Below the pieces are notes generated by a model, which made no database searches, was not told the origin of the DNA, and saw only the letters and a list, made by a program, of their open reading frames with translations. Below are positions 11,556 to 24,653 of a stretch of DNA of 64,000 bases, one piece after another. The first letter of the stretch is position 1. Each line of letters starts with the position of its first letter. Both the position numbers and the translations under genes were made by a program. The DNA is from Chamaecyparis obtusa (Eukaryota > Streptophyta > Pinopsida > Cupressales > Cupressaceae), in contig BSBK01006430.1 in assembly GCA_027943335.1 (NCBI GenBank), positions 374,501 through 438,500 of the forward strand, read 5' to 3'.

Positions 11556-13310
11556 ACTTTATACATTGATTCAAGCCCTTAGTAAGTGGAGCACTATCTT
11601 TTTCCTAGGGAGTTTGTAGTCTACATTGATAATCAAGCTTTAAGCTACATAAATACCCAAGAGAAGTTAAGTCATAGGTACATCAAGTGGATGGAGTTTA
11701 TTCAAGCCTATACCTTCACTATCAAACATAAGAAGGGTATAAACAAGGAGGTAGAATATGCACTTATCCATAGGTTTCTCATTGTCCAAGAGATTAAGCT
11801 ATAAAGTATTGTTATAGAAGGGTTCAAAGATCTCTATAAGGTTGATGAAGACTTTTAAAAATCATATAAGGTGTGTTGATTTTGAGAATCACTTTCATAG
11901 TGAATTTGTTGACTATACTTTGTAAAATGGTTTATTGTTTAAGGGTAACCAGATATGTGTACCCAAGGGGTCTATGAGGGAAAACCTCATATAAGAAAAG
12001 CATAATGGAAGCCTTAGTGGGCATTTTGGTTTGAACAAGACCTTGAACTTGATGCAAAGATTCTTAGTTATTGTCCAAAGATGTCAAGAGATGTAAGGAT
12101 GTACATGGAGAAATGTGTAGTTTCTCAAAAAGCTAAGTGCACATCTTCTAATGTAGGGTTGTACCATCCTTTACCAATTCCAATCAGGTGATGGGAGTTC
12201 CTTAACATGAATTTTATAGTGGGCTTACCAAGGAAAATTGTTGTCTTTGGTAGTGCTTTTGTAGTAGTGGCCAAATTTAGCAAAATGAGCCACTTTATCC
12301 CTTGTAAAACAACTCATGATGAAATCTATATTGCATATCTCTTCTTCAAAGAGGTGGTGAGGATTCATGGCCTACCAATGAGTATTGTGTCAGATAGGGA
12401 TGTAAAATTTATGGGGCACTTTTAGAAGACTTTGTGGAAAATATTGGGCACAAATCTTGCATTTGGTTCAGCATATCATCCACAAATGGATGGTCAAATA
12501 GAGGTGATTAATAGAGTGCTTGGAAATCTTCTTAGGTGTCTCACAAAGGAGTATGGGCAAATGTGGGATCAAGTATTGTCACAAGATGAATTTTCTTATA
12601 ATGATAGTGCCAATAGGTTTACCGATAAGAGCCCATTTGAGATAGTTTATGGTATCCACCCAAGGGGATTGTGTGAACTCAGAGAGTTAGGAAACCAAGG
12701 AGAATTTAGTGACCATGCTGAAGATTTTTCTCAATCTATGCAAGAAATCCATGAACAAGTGAGGAGGAAACTAGTGGAAGCTAATCAAAAGCTTAAGGCT
12801 AAAGTGGATGAGATGAGGAAAGACTTTCAGTTTGAAGTTGGAGATTGGCTGATGACACACCTCAACAAAGCTAGACTCCAAAAGGGAATACCCAATAAGC
12901 TACAAATGAGAAGAGTAGGACCATGTAAAGTCCTAGCTAAATATGGCCATAATGCCTATAAGATAGGCTTACCCAAGGAGCTAGCCATATCTCCTATTTT
13001 CAATGTCTAAGATCTGGTCAAATATAAAGGCCCTAATGTAATAGAGGAAGAACAAATTCCAAAATTAAATACATAGATAGAAGACCTCAAAATTCCTGTA
13101 CAACTGAAACCTCAAGATGAGAGAGTTCTAGAATCAAGGGTCGAGAAGAAAACAAGGCATGGTGTTTACATGGAGCACCTCATCAAGTGGAAGTAGCAAC
13201 TGGAGTCTAAAGCTACTTCGATAACATAGAACAAATTTAGAAAGATGGGGATCAGTTTGGATCTCTTAACCCCTCATGTAACTTGACTTCCTTGTTGTAG
13301 GGGAGAATGG
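11556..13310 (+). pseudogene. Chromovirus (Ty3/gypsy) pol remnant: RNase H, integrase, chromodomain
   Basis: Mainly one frame with stops. RNase H end: HYLFPREFVVYIDNQALSYI (from 11586). Integrase zinc-finger region: SLSGHFGLNKT...MYMEKCVVSQKAKC, where the second CxxC cysteine is now S. Core: NMNFIVGLP, SDRDVKF, YHPQMDGQIEVINR. In the DDE triad the first Asp is changed (MDFI to MNFI); the second Asp and the Glu remain. A TAG lies at 12423-12425. The C-terminus carries a GPCKVLAKYG...AYKI module and a chromodomain (KTRHGVYMEHLIKWK) with stops. RT, protease and gag are missing upstream. This places it in the chromovirus branch; it is inactive. Confidence 0.88.
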
Positions 13311-14119
13311 TGCAGGAGCACCTAGGGTCTTTAGGCTACCCTAATCCAAGTTTTGGCTTCTAAGTGACTTTAGCCAAGTCACTGAATAATAAGGATTGAA
13401 TAAGAGTCCCAAGTATGTGTGTGAATTCTTTAAAAGTCCTTATAAAGTATGGTTAAGTGTTTGTCAAGGTCTTCTTAAGACTTGCCTAGTTTTGATCTTC
13501 TTTGTAAAAAAATGCTAACTTAGTTCTAGATGGTCAAAGGTCAAGTTGTCTTCCCAAAATGTGGGAATGAAGGAAGAAAAAGGTCAAATCAGGTTATTTA
13601 TACCTTTGAGATCAATTGGAATTCATTTGAGTGATCCAAGGGAAGTTGGCAACAAAAAATGTCAAAGTTGTCAATGACAACTTTGCAACTTTGAAAAATT
13701 GTCATGGCAAGAATCGACTAACTTGCCTTAAGGAGAGTAGAATCAGTTAGGGATTAATTTGGGTAGTTTTGATTGAACCTTAGACCTATTTAAGTTATTT
13801 TTTGACCGGTGCTAAATGTTGGCATCTTTTGTATAGTCTTTTACTTGAGTTTAATACACTGGCATTCTCTACAAACCGGGAACGGGGAAAAGAACTCGAT
13901 CATCTAATGTACCATGGATTGATCTTCGAAAAGAATTTTCATGTTTATTTAGTTTTGTGTTTATAGTTTCTTTTGGTTTCTAGTTTAGGTTATAGACTTT
14001 CTTTTCATTATTTGTAAATAAATATTTCCTCTATGACCAATTCACTAGTCTAGATAGGGTTGAGAGACCAAAAATGGCTCTAGCATGAGTTCCACCTGTG
14101 GGTATTGTACAGACCTGTA
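13311..14119 (+). mobile_element. Probable 3' LTR of the chromovirus remnant
   Basis: A purine tract AGGGGAGAATGG (13299-13310) precedes TGCAGGAGCACC, which is where a 3' LTR should start after the chromodomain. The end is uncertain: CAGACCTGTA at 14110-14119 would pair as an altered CCTGCA with the TGCAGG start. No second LTR copy is in the window to confirm the limits. Confidence 0.45.
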
Positions 14120-16929
14120 AGAAATGCTAGAGAAATGTACATATTATTTAAATATGGAGTCTTGTCTTTAGATTTGCAGGGAACCAATTTTGGCATCAAG
14201 CCCTAGGCAAGTCACAGTGAACCCGACTAGGAGGCTCGATTGTTGCAGACAATAGATGGAGGCTTTGTCGGATTGGTAGACTCAATCCAATGATAAGCTA
14301 TTAATAAATAGAGGCTAAAGAGTCAAGGTTATGAAGGAGAAGAGATGGTGAAGATTGTGGAGTGATATTGAAACCAATTCATCACTATGATCAGGAAAAA
14401 GCTAGTAGCCCTTAAAAATAGGCCTAAAAATAGAAATATGATGTACGGATGCAGGGAGGTTTGGAAACCCTAAAAATATTCAAGGTCTTCGAAAAGGGTA
14501 TATGAAACTCAAATTTGTTTGGGTAGTTTTTTGGAGAGTTGCAGAGTTATAGCCCGGAAGGTGTGCAAGGAGACTTAATTAGGCCTAATTAGGCTAGTAG
14601 CCTTTTTGCTTCAATTTGATGAGATCAACTCTTAATCCTAGAAGTTTCAGAACTAGATCATCTCAAAACTATTTAAATTGAACCATTAGAAGGCCTTCCA
14701 TCTAGTTTTCAAAGAAATCCAATTTGATGGTGCATGGGGATAGACTTAGAGAGTTGAGTCTATGGAGAGTAAATGGAGGTAGTATTGAAAATTGCACTTG
14801 GTAGTGAGGTCTTGGAGAGAGAGAAGGTTGAGGGAATAATTCCTCTAGTATCGAGTCTTGATAGAACCCTAGATAGGTCAAGAGAAAGACCTAGGACTGG
14901 TCCTGAAGAGTTAGGGCTTTTTTGTGAAGAGACCTCCTTATCACCAAGGTGGGCTATCATTGGCTTTTTCCTCACTCATCCATGGTTTCATTGCATTCTA
15001 CCCAGTCTACCAGGTGATGCAAATTTCTCACCATTTTTCCTAATGTATTATTTTCCATGATTTTCCTTTGGGTTCTTGTCTTCAGCATTTGGGGGTTTCA
15101 TATCCATGTTGTCCTTTATATGAACAACTTGAGGCATTCATGCATTTCTTGTCATATTACAAGATAGCTCAATAGTTTTAGGTTTGGATTCATGTCTTAT
15201 TTCAGACCTTCTAGCCTAAACCCTTCTCCTGTCATATGATTTTTTTGGGAGATTCACCTAGACTTCCCTAAAAGTTCACGTAAATACGACATGCTTCTAA
15301 GATATAAATTCTCTTTACTTTATGGAAAGATATAAAATCCATGCTATTTAATACTCACCTCTTTCTTGATAATAATGTTTCTTTATATGTGTAATGTCAC
15401 ATTACATATTCAAGTACAAGAAAACAAAGTGGCTCTTGTAGTGGGCAATTTGTAGGAGCTACTAGAGCATGTGGGCAATGCCCATTGTACAGTTGCCAAA
15501 GTGCCACCAAATACTTTTTCTTCCAACTGTTCTCCACCCTATGGCTAGTGGTGTTGCCACAATCCCTATTCCTTCCATTCTTACCTGTTGTGTTTTGAAG
15601 CCCCTCACTAGCACTCTAGTGGGGGAAGATATTTCTTACGTTGTCGTTCAAATTTTCCACCACAATGTGGTTTTGCTTCTAGGTGGATTTCCACTGTTCC
15701 TAATCCTTTAACTTGTAGCATTGTTTGTTGGGTAGGTTCTGATAGAGATTCTAACTGTGACCTAGCTCTTCTTGGCCATTTCTTTGGCCAAGAAAGAGAA
15801 TGAAGAAGAAGAAAATAGAGAGGATGGGTGCTCCCATACAGAACCCTAATTTGGACCCCGCTTATGTATGGGGTAAGAAGATAATAGTTATCCACCACCT
15901 TTTGTGGGCACTTATTTAGTCCCTTAGTACCTAGTTAATTTGTTTTTGCTTTTGAGCTCTAACTGTGTCTCTATTTTATATGTATTTCTAAGCTATGTCT
16001 ATGTGACAATCGTGGAGTGATTTCATGTCCTCTATATTTTTGTGAATAGTGTTTTTTTTCCCAAATATTAATCGAATGTCTATTCATTAAAAATATATTT
16101 AGAGAAAATATAGGAGAAAATTAAAAAAGAAGGAAACAATTTGTTGTTCCATGTGTTATTTTTTCCAATAAGCAGGTTTTTCTTACGTCTGGCCCCCACT
16201 TTTATTTCCAATGCTTAGGGTGGGGTACCATGGAAGGGGGCTTCCTAGAAAATGGAGTACTATATTATTAATTATAAATTAGTAATATATGCAAAACAAT
16301 TCAAATTAACTAAACAACTTTCTAAGTTCATATGTTTTATTTTCAAAAAATGTAAATTAATATAAAAATATAATAAATAATATAAAAACTTAAATTACAT
16401 AGTAATATTGTAAATTAGTAAAACAAGTTTACAGTTTTAGAAAAATTAAGTCTATTAATCCACATGGTCCAATAAATTTGCAGCTTATCATATACAATTT
16501 AGAAGTGAAAAAAAGACCAATATGACCATCAAATTTGAGAGGTGGTCTCAATAATATATGTCAATAATGTATGTTTTTGTCTTCTATATTTTGTGCATTG
16601 ATAAATATATATAAAAAAATTTATTTTTCCCTTCAAAATTATTCTTAAAGAAAATCTAAACTTTGTTCTTCTTGACAAATAACATATAGCATTCCTAAAT
16701 TTCTAGCCCCATGTGAAATATACAAGCCTAAAAAATAGAAACTTCTATTTTTTTTAAATATATTACAATAATACTGTAATAAATTTTTATTTCTTCGTTA
16801 ACCTCCTCTTCTTCAAAATTAGAACTTAAACACCTTGTATGAAACCCCACCCTTGATTTTACTTTTTAAGTCGTTAGGGACATGAGGTAATCCTACCTCA
16901 ACTAAGAGTTTTATATTTAGGTCGTAATA
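14120..16929. other. Intergenic, no gene supported
   Basis: It has short ORFs on both strands (for example 14773-15060) with no recognisable family. From about 16260 to 16800 it is strongly AT-rich. It probably consists of old repeat debris. Confidence 0.4.
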
Positions 16930-17673
16930 ACCACGTAAGCACAACTAATAGTTTTATATTCACTTTTCACGCGTTCTCGACAAAAGCGCTTTCTTTAATC
17001 TTATTTCAAACACGCCTGTAAAAATTTCAAAGCCGCGCAGCGTTTTCGTATTGAAAGTCCAACTGACACGTTGTAAATCTCAAAAGCTTATCGAGAAACT
17101 TGTTCAAACATAGAAGCTTTCAAAGTCTCGCAGATCAATTAAAAATGGCAGATTTCTCCGTCTGTAATCACAATTTAGATCAGTTTTACACGTCAAATTC
17201 CAACAATGCCAGCCGTAAAATGAGTGGGAGGACCAAAGAGATAAGAAGGAAACGTGCCGGACACAGCTCATTGGAAGGGAAAAGATTCAGAGCCGGCCGA
17301 TTCAACACACATCATCACTAACAGATTTGATGACGACGATCTGGAGTATTATAGGGCTTGGCACATAAAAATTGACCAAAGAATAAATGAAAGAATCTCA
17401 TAATTTGTGAATTTGATTGTGCAACGGCTTTCAAAACAAAGTTTGTTAAAGCATACCCTATATAATTGGTGGAGCAGGGCATCTCGGTTTTGGCATTTTT
17501 CAAAGCGTTCCGTTTCTTCTGACGTTTCCTTATCACGAAGAGGAAGATTCTGGGAGAAAAGATGATTATATATTGTCCTGCAACGCGGTCCTCAGCTGGC
17601 AGAGAGACAAAGAGTTTTGAAACGAGTTTAATTTGTCCGAAATCGTAGGGTTTATTCATTGCAGATTGTGAAA
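16930..17673 (+). promoter_or_regulatory. Promoter and 5' leader of the PGK-like gene
   Basis: CpG dinucleotides, rare elsewhere in the window, are frequent here (ACGCGTTCTCGACAAAAGCGC near 16968, GCCGCGCAGCG near 17032, and across 17200-17340), as expected of an unmethylated active promoter. A short upstream ORF (17142-17321) precedes the gene. TTTATTCATTGCAG at 17650-17663, just before the start codon, looks like a splice acceptor, so the leader may contain an intron. Exact transcription start and TATA box are not resolved. Confidence 0.45.
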
Positions 17674-20600
17674 ATGGCTCCCTATACTTGCCAGAACGGG
17701 ATGGGAGTAGGTTATTGTGTGGATGATGGAAGAGATTCTGTGGAACATGTCGATAAAATGTTGCCTTTGCTTCAAAACGCTGATCTTAAGGATAAAGTTG
17801 TACTTCTCAGGGTGGATCATAACGTGGTAAAGAAAGGTATTAATTTTTTCTTTCAGGATTATATCAAATCCTTACTTTAGACGCGTAACAAATCAATTTA
17901 TTGTGGATTTCCAGTGATATTCACTCACAGGCAGTCATTTTATTGAATTCTTTCTCCAGAGGCGTCTCAGATCAATTTTCTGTTCATTTCCTGGGATTTC
18001 GGTCTCAGGCGTCCATCTTATTTGCATTGAAAATTGATATTTAAGCTATTATTTACTTTTACAGTTAAACATCCGTGATAGTTAATGGCAGCCATTTTGA
18101 TTTAATTAATAATTAAATGGAATAAAAATATCAATGAATTTCATACTGGAAATCAAATTTCCATCGATTCGTACATTAATTTTGTGGATTGCCATTTGTA
18201 TCATAGTATGTCCTTTGGTTCTATTTTCGGAAGAAAATTTTTCCGTGTCTTAAAAGGATTTTTACTTTCAAGGACTGTTGTCAACGAATTTCACTTGATT
18301 GAATTTTTGCATCATTTATCCCCAAATTATATGATATAGAGAGAGAGAGCCATTAACTAATATTAATTGTGCTTCTGGTTGATGAATCAGGGAAAATATT
18401 GGACCAGTACCGGATCGATGTTACTTTGCCGACCATGTACAATATTGTGGAAAGAGGAGGAAGGTCCGCTAAATATGTTTAATATTAATTTCATTTTCTT
18501 TGAAATTTATATTTCTTCGACTTGACAGATTAAGGAATGCGTTCCGCTTATGCAAACAGAACATAAAGAGCAATTTTTTAACAATTTCAATCATTTTAAC
18601 CATGGAACCTTTGTTTATTATGAGCAGATTAATTATAATGAGCCACATCGGGCGTCCGTATGATAAAAAAACAAAATCAATCAATATATCAGAAGATGAG
18701 TCGGTGGACGCCGTAGTCGCATATCTGCAGCGCAAGATGCGAATCCGATTCGTCGTTCCCAAATTTCGCACTACAGAAAAGGATGGAATTGTCGACATTG
18801 ATACATCAATTAATTGGCTTGTAAAGGACTTAAAAAGTCGGAAGATTGGAGGAATTTATCTTCCGAATACTCGCTGGTTTGCGGTATGCCTGCCTTACTC
18901 CATAAATCCTTCAAAATTGCAGTGCTGTTAATTGGGGTCTCTTTAATGGAATTCCTAAATAATCATATTTCATTTGCATTTGACTTCGTATAGGGTATTT
19001 TGTACGATTTGTCCATATTTATGTGTCAAAAACAATTTATTTGCTTTAAGAGCTAAAGATCCTAAATTTTGGTAGCCGATGACATCCGTCTGGGCCAGGT
19101 AGTCCACGTCTTTCGATGATAATCGTGGCATCGGGCACGTTTTTCACCGTCTAGATTTTAGGAAAAGTAGAGTCCCTTACGCAAAAGGCCTCGTGAACCG
19201 GACCGAAGAGATTCGATCCGTGACACTATTATTTAAGAACTTTCTAGGTAATTTTCCGGAAGGCGGAGGCAACAAAAATCATTTCATCAAGCTAATTGGT
19301 TATGCTCGGTCTGAGAATTTTAAAGGGTTAGATAAAACAATAAGAATTAACTTCTCAATTTTCTTGATTCTTAAGCTATGACAAATTTTTTTGTTCTCCC
19401 TTAGATATTACGTGTTCTATGAGGTTTAAGTGGATCATTAACCTATGACATATTTTTGTTTTCCTCAGATATTACCTGGTCAATCATGTGCAAGTAGGTT
19501 TTACTTGAACATAAGATTTTGTGGGAATGTTGGATTGTAACCGGTGATAATGAAAACATTCAATAAAATTTTAAAATGATATTAGGATGGATGATTTTTT
19601 TTAAGTTTTGATAGTCTTTGTGGGTGCCACATAAATAGAATGGACTATTTATGTTGAAGTCTAACGAGTCACTATTCATGAAATGTCAGCCAATAAATTA
19701 GATTTGAGAAGAGCCGACAAAAGTTCAATTAGATAAAAGGAGGATCTTTTTGGAACTTCTGATGGTCCTTGTGGGTACCGCATAAATAGAATGGATTAGC
19801 TGTTTTGATGTTTAACAAACCAAAATGTGAATCTGATTCAAATTATAAAATTGAAACAAAATATCATGATACAGATCAATAGTTTTTGCAAAATAATTTA
19901 TTTACCTTTTTCTGTTAAATAAAATATTATTTTGTTAGAAATTTATATACAATTTATAAATCAGAAACATTTTCATTTTCTGTCCATTATTTGTATATGG
20001 ATTTAATAGTTCTTACATGTACAACAGGGTGAGGAGGACAAAGGTGAAAAGCTACAAAGGTTTGTCTTGCAGTTGGCCGGGCTGGCAGATGTGTTCGTCA
20101 ATGATGCATTTGGTTCATGGCAGCCTCATGCATCCACTTACCATATTTCCAAGTATCTTCCCTCATATGCAGGGTTGTGCATGCAGGTTTCTTGATTTTC
20201 TTTCTCGTCTTTAAACCCGCATCTATTTTAAGCATTCATCATATGTTTCATCCAAATTTACTGTAGGAAAAATATGTTAAAGTTTTTGGTTCTATTTTGT
20301 CAGGATGAGTTGTGCCATGTCCAAGCCGTCTTGACGCCTCGTAGACCATTTGTAGCCATTGTTGCTGGTGCTAAATATGATACAAAAATTGGACCCTTGA
20401 CCAGAATTTACAACACAGTTGATAAACTGGTCCTGGGTGGAGTCATTTACAACACTTACCTTTGTGCCAAATATGGTGTCAAGATTGCTGGCGTACAGGT
20501 AAATACTAAATCTTTAGCTTCTTGGGACTACTCAACTTTTCATTCATGTTTCCTAAATGATATAATCTTCCTACAGGATTCAGACATTGAATTGGCAAAA

Positions 20601-21337
20601 GAACTAGTTGAAAAGGATAGAGAACAGAGGAAAATTGTAGAGATGAATGTACTGGTGGAAACCGATACATTGGAGGGGAGAATAGAAGGGAAATATCGCA
20701 CAATAAATGTTAAGGTATGTTAAGTCCAAATACTTGATATCAATTTCATTAGCCTTGCCTATTAAATGTCTCAATTTGTTTATAACTTCTGACACACAAA
20801 ATTCAGGATTTTGCTGAAGGTCAAACATATAAATATGTAGTGGATGTTGATCCCATTTCATTTAAATCCGGGGATGTCATGGAAGCATTTAACTCAGCCA
20901 AGACCATATTTGTGAATGCTGTGATGGGACTTATGCCCCATTTTTGGCATGGTACAAGCAAAATGGATGAGGTCATTGACAATAATGTTCATGCTCAGAA
21001 ATTCTTCGGAGGTGGTGATACTCTACAAACTTTCAAAAGGTATTTTTCTATTATTAGAAAGTAATTTTACCTCTCCCTGTTACTCTGAATTTTCTTTATC
21101 AAGATTATTCATGGCTATCATTGTTTAAATGTTTCTATTTCTCTATGCTTAGATTTTGTTTGTGTGATTTGCAGCCTTCACCCAGTATTGTATCAGGCTG
21201 CACTGGACAGTGTCAATTACTACTTGTTCACAGGAGGTGGTACAGTGTTGAAAGTTATTGAAGAAGGGAATCCAATGGGCTTGGAGACTGTAAAAGCTCT
21301 CGTGCAAAGTAACCGAAAATTAAACAAAGGGGACTAA
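17674..21337 (+). CDS. PGK: Divergent phosphoglycerate kinase, eight exons, intact (459 aa)
   Basis: Exons: 17674-17836, 18391-18463, 18628-18883, 20028-20186, 20304-20498, 20577-20714, 20807-21039, 21175-21337. All introns are GT-AG and the joined frame is open for 459 codons. PGK transfers phosphate between 1,3-bisphosphoglycerate and ADP. Family motifs: RVDHN (46-50), YRID (61-64), SHIGRP (84-89), NTRW (159-162), VNDAFGSWQPHAS (188-200), AGAKYDTK (238-245), GGGDT (396-400), TGGGT (425-429). Expected substrate residues Asp/Asn, His and two Arg are present, but the HRAH motif after DAFG is replaced by WQPH, so one conserved Arg is missing; the GPMGVFE motif has become AVMGLMP. It is about 40-50 aa longer than usual PGKs. 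The N-terminus is not an obvious plastid transit peptide, so a cytosolic place is likely. The start was chosen by context (GAAAATGGCT) and frame. PGK fold is near certain; activity is not. Confidence 0.9.
19601..19820 (+). repeat. Direct repeat pair inside PGK intron 3
   Basis: About 19601-19670 and 19755-19820 share the pattern GATRGTCYTTGTGGGT followed by CATAAATAGAATGGA, about 145 bp apart. They lie in the 1.14-kb intron 18884-20027 and are probably part of a small decayed repeat. Confidence 0.6.
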
Positions 21338-24310
21338 TTATCACTTGTAATCATGCGAGAATTACAATTTTTGGATGGTCCATGAAAACCACCATCCCAT
21401 ATCGATTTAGTCAATTCCTAAAGCCTTATTCGTAAGATGAGTTCAGTCTCATCAGTTATGTCTACAAATAAATAACATAAATAAATTTACATTCTGATGT
21501 TTATTGATATATTCCTAGAGGATTATTTTGCAGCAAATTAACTTTCAAAGTTTTACAAAATATGCTATTATTGTAGTAAAACTTGTGAGTGCATAAGATC
21601 AGCCAAGAGAGAAGACTATAATCATAATGAGCACAAGGACAACACATAACCTAACCAATAGAGTAAATGATCCAAAAAGTTTACAATTATTTTTAATTTA
21701 ATAATTGAATTTTTTTTATAAAATCAATTATCATTAATAAAGACTAAAAATATATGGATCGAGATAGTAATTGATTTTTTTAAAAAAAATTTTATATTCA
21801 ACATGATGAGGCTGGCACAAATCCGTGTCCTCCATCTTCTTCATAGATAGCATAGAAAACTATTCTCAATTGAAACAAATCAATTTTTTATATATTTATC
21901 ATATAACAATTATTTTACTTTTAACTTTTCTATTATTAGATATATAGATTTTAAAATGAACCAGCTCATTACCAAAATAATTTTTTATGATCGTAAATCT
22001 GAACCCTCCATTAAAAAAAATGAATAACCTCGCACAAATTCAAACAATAACATGATTGTACCTCATGAATAAATTGTCACTCCCTATACGTGCTATTACC
22101 ACATGTCTAGATTGTTGAAAATTGCAATCCAGATGCGACCAATTACCTTTTGATGGTACCGTAGGATACGAATATTGACATTGAAGGCTTTAATGACTAA
22201 GCGGGTGGTAATATAAAATATGTCTCACCTCAACATTAACAAATGGGCTCTCGTTGACATATCAGCGAACTATCTTACAATTTTAATGGTTTATTTTTCA
22301 AAGTCAACTTTATTCTGTTGTATAATTTATGTTTACATCTTACCTTGTATATAAATAAATCAAGGGATAATAAATAGATGTGAGTATCTTTTGTCAATAT
22401 ATAAAGAATTACAACAATTTAAATAAGCATATGGATCTTAAATTTAAAATTGATTGATTTATACTAATTTTTTTTAGAGAATTATTTTTTAATATTTATT
22501 TTATTTTTACATTTAAATATTAATTTAATTTTTATAAAATGTTATAATTTTAATAATAATTTTATCTTATTAGTACTTGCTGGTAGGCTAAGTACTATTG
22601 TATCAATTTTTGAGTTTTTGATCTTAACTGTTCTACACCAATGAAAATAAATTCTATTTTATATTTCATTATAAGTTTTTTCATTTGTGAAATATAGATG
22701 CACATTATTTAACTTTATAATATTTAGAAATTAATTTTCGATCATCTCATTGGATGAATGCATTTGAAGTCTTATTACACGAATGAACCGTTTATTATTT
22801 ATTATCCTTCCATATTGCATGGGCTTAGAAACAATTTTTGTTTTTATCTTTCATTAATATTTTTCTTTTTTATATAAATTATATATTAAAAATTTTAAAT
22901 TATATTACGTGAGTTTATTTTAGTATATAACTTACTTTTTCTAATGTAAATATATGATATAATATAATATATATTTATTCTCATTTATATATATTTTTAA
23001 AACATTTGAAAATTTATTATGTGTTAATTATGCATTAATAAATATTTAGGTAAACAAATGTGTGATATATTTGAATATTTTCCCTTGAAAAATATTATAA
23101 TTTAAATTAAACATAGTAAATAAATATTTTATTTTTTACTTTTTAAAAATTTATATAATAGAGCTTTGTTGTAGAATAATCATAAAGATATATAAAATGA
23201 GATACAATTCAATGAACACTTCATTTGAACATTTATAGAGTATAACTTATTAAAAATAAAGAATAAGAAATACAACATCTTGTCTATAAATATTATATAA
23301 ACTAATATATTTGTATATCACTTATTAATTGTTTATTATTAGATCATAAGAATACATAAAAGATGAAACAATTTAATAAAATAGAACATTTAGAACTACA
23401 TTTTATTTTAAAATCAAAATCAATTGAATATTTTGTTACATGTTTGATTTGCCGTTTGATTATTATAAAATCTAATTATAATGATAATTAATTACAAAAT
23501 TAAAGGCAAGTACTTGGCCACTACATGACACTTGTTTTTACATTTAATCACAAATTCTTTTATAATTGTAGATGTCTTTTTTTTAACATATTTTACCACA
23601 TGAAACTCTTAATTTTAGATGTCTTTCTTATTATTAGTTTCTTATATTTTTAGACACAATTAATAAAATACAATATTAGTTATTATTTTCATAATTAAAA
23701 TATCTATTTATAACATACTTAATATTTGAGAATAATATTTATTAATAGCTAAATATTAAAAATTATATTATTTATTAAAAAAATTACTAATATTAGCAAT
23801 TGTATTGATAAGAGGTTCAAGGATTAAATCATAATAAACATAAAATTTAAATGTAAATCATCATTGCATGATATTTTATATTATTCTCTAAATTTATTTC
23901 ATTTTTATATTTTATAGTTTATAGTTTATGTAACATTAATTGTTAAATGTATGTGTAAAATTTTATTTTATTTTTTAAATTAAAAATTTATATTAAAATG
24001 TTATATTTAAAATTTGTTCAGTTTTTAATTAAAATTATGTTATAATTATTTTAGATAATGTGAAATCTTAGATTGCACAAGTTTACAATCACAAGATTTG
24101 AGCGAGGATTTGAACCTAGAGAAAAACAACAACACTCTTTAATCGACATGCTAGGTGGTGAACCCATATTTCTCAAATTTTTAATTAAAAACTATTTTTA
24201 AAAACTTTATTTAAAATAAAATATATTAAATATTATATTATTGTTGACGGATTTTACAGAAGTTCAACTGGCACATGATTCCGCTACAATCAAACAAGAG
24301 GGAAGTAAAA
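21338..24310. other. Long AT-rich intergenic region, no gene
   Basis: About 3 kb of strongly AT-rich sequence with no credible ORF. At about 24066-24175 the minus strand holds CTAGGTTCAAATCCTCGC, which resembles a tRNA-type B box, with a weak A-box-like stretch before it; this could be a SINE relic but lacks clear ends. Confidence 0.5.
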
Positions 24311-24513
24311 CACTGCGGCGGCTGATGAGGAGTGCATGATAGTCTTGTATAACAAAGTGCAGTTGCAGTTCCAGTTAGTCTTTTGCTTTTTTGAAAATTC
24401 GATTTATTAGATGCATACGAATTTTAGTTAAACGATGCAGCGGCTGATGAGGAGTGCATGGTAGTCTTTTGCTTTTATGAAGATTCGATTGATTAGATGC
24501 ATGTGAATTTTAG
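24311..24513 (+). repeat. Duplicated promoter segment upstream of the 177-aa gene
   Basis: GCGGCTGATGAGGAGTGCAT occurs at about 24314 and again at about 24439. Each copy is followed by AGTCTTTTGCTTTT and then ATTCGATT.ATTAGATGCAT and GAATTTTAG. The first copy carries about 35 extra bases flanked by AGTCTT. The second copy lies directly upstream of the TATA-like box, so this is a local tandem duplication of an upstream regulatory region. Confidence 0.8.
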
Positions 24514-24560
24514 ATGTGGTAGTCAGCAAAGTCATCTGCATGAACAGGCAAAATGATCTC

Positions 24561-24568
24561 TATAAGTA
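24561..24568 (+). promoter_or_regulatory. TATA-like box of the 177-aa gene
   Basis: TATAAGTA in the context CTCTATAAGTAGG lies 93 bp before the chosen ATG, a normal plant spacing for a short 5' leader. Inferred from position only. Confidence 0.5.
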
Positions 24569-24653
24569 GGGTGTATATGAGAAATAATATAGAAATCCCA
24601 TTGCTATTGAGAAAATCTTGGTTGGAGAAGAGAAGAGAAGAGAAGACAGAGGC

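Noticed and set aside
17318..17659. 113-codon minus-strand ORF upstream of the PGK-like gene
   Set aside because: No family resemblance; it lies in the CpG-rich promoter and leader region on the opposite strand.
24066..24175. SINE or tRNA-derived element
   Set aside because: A B-box-like stretch is present, but the A box is weak and no ends, tail or target duplication could be seen, so it was not listed as a feature.
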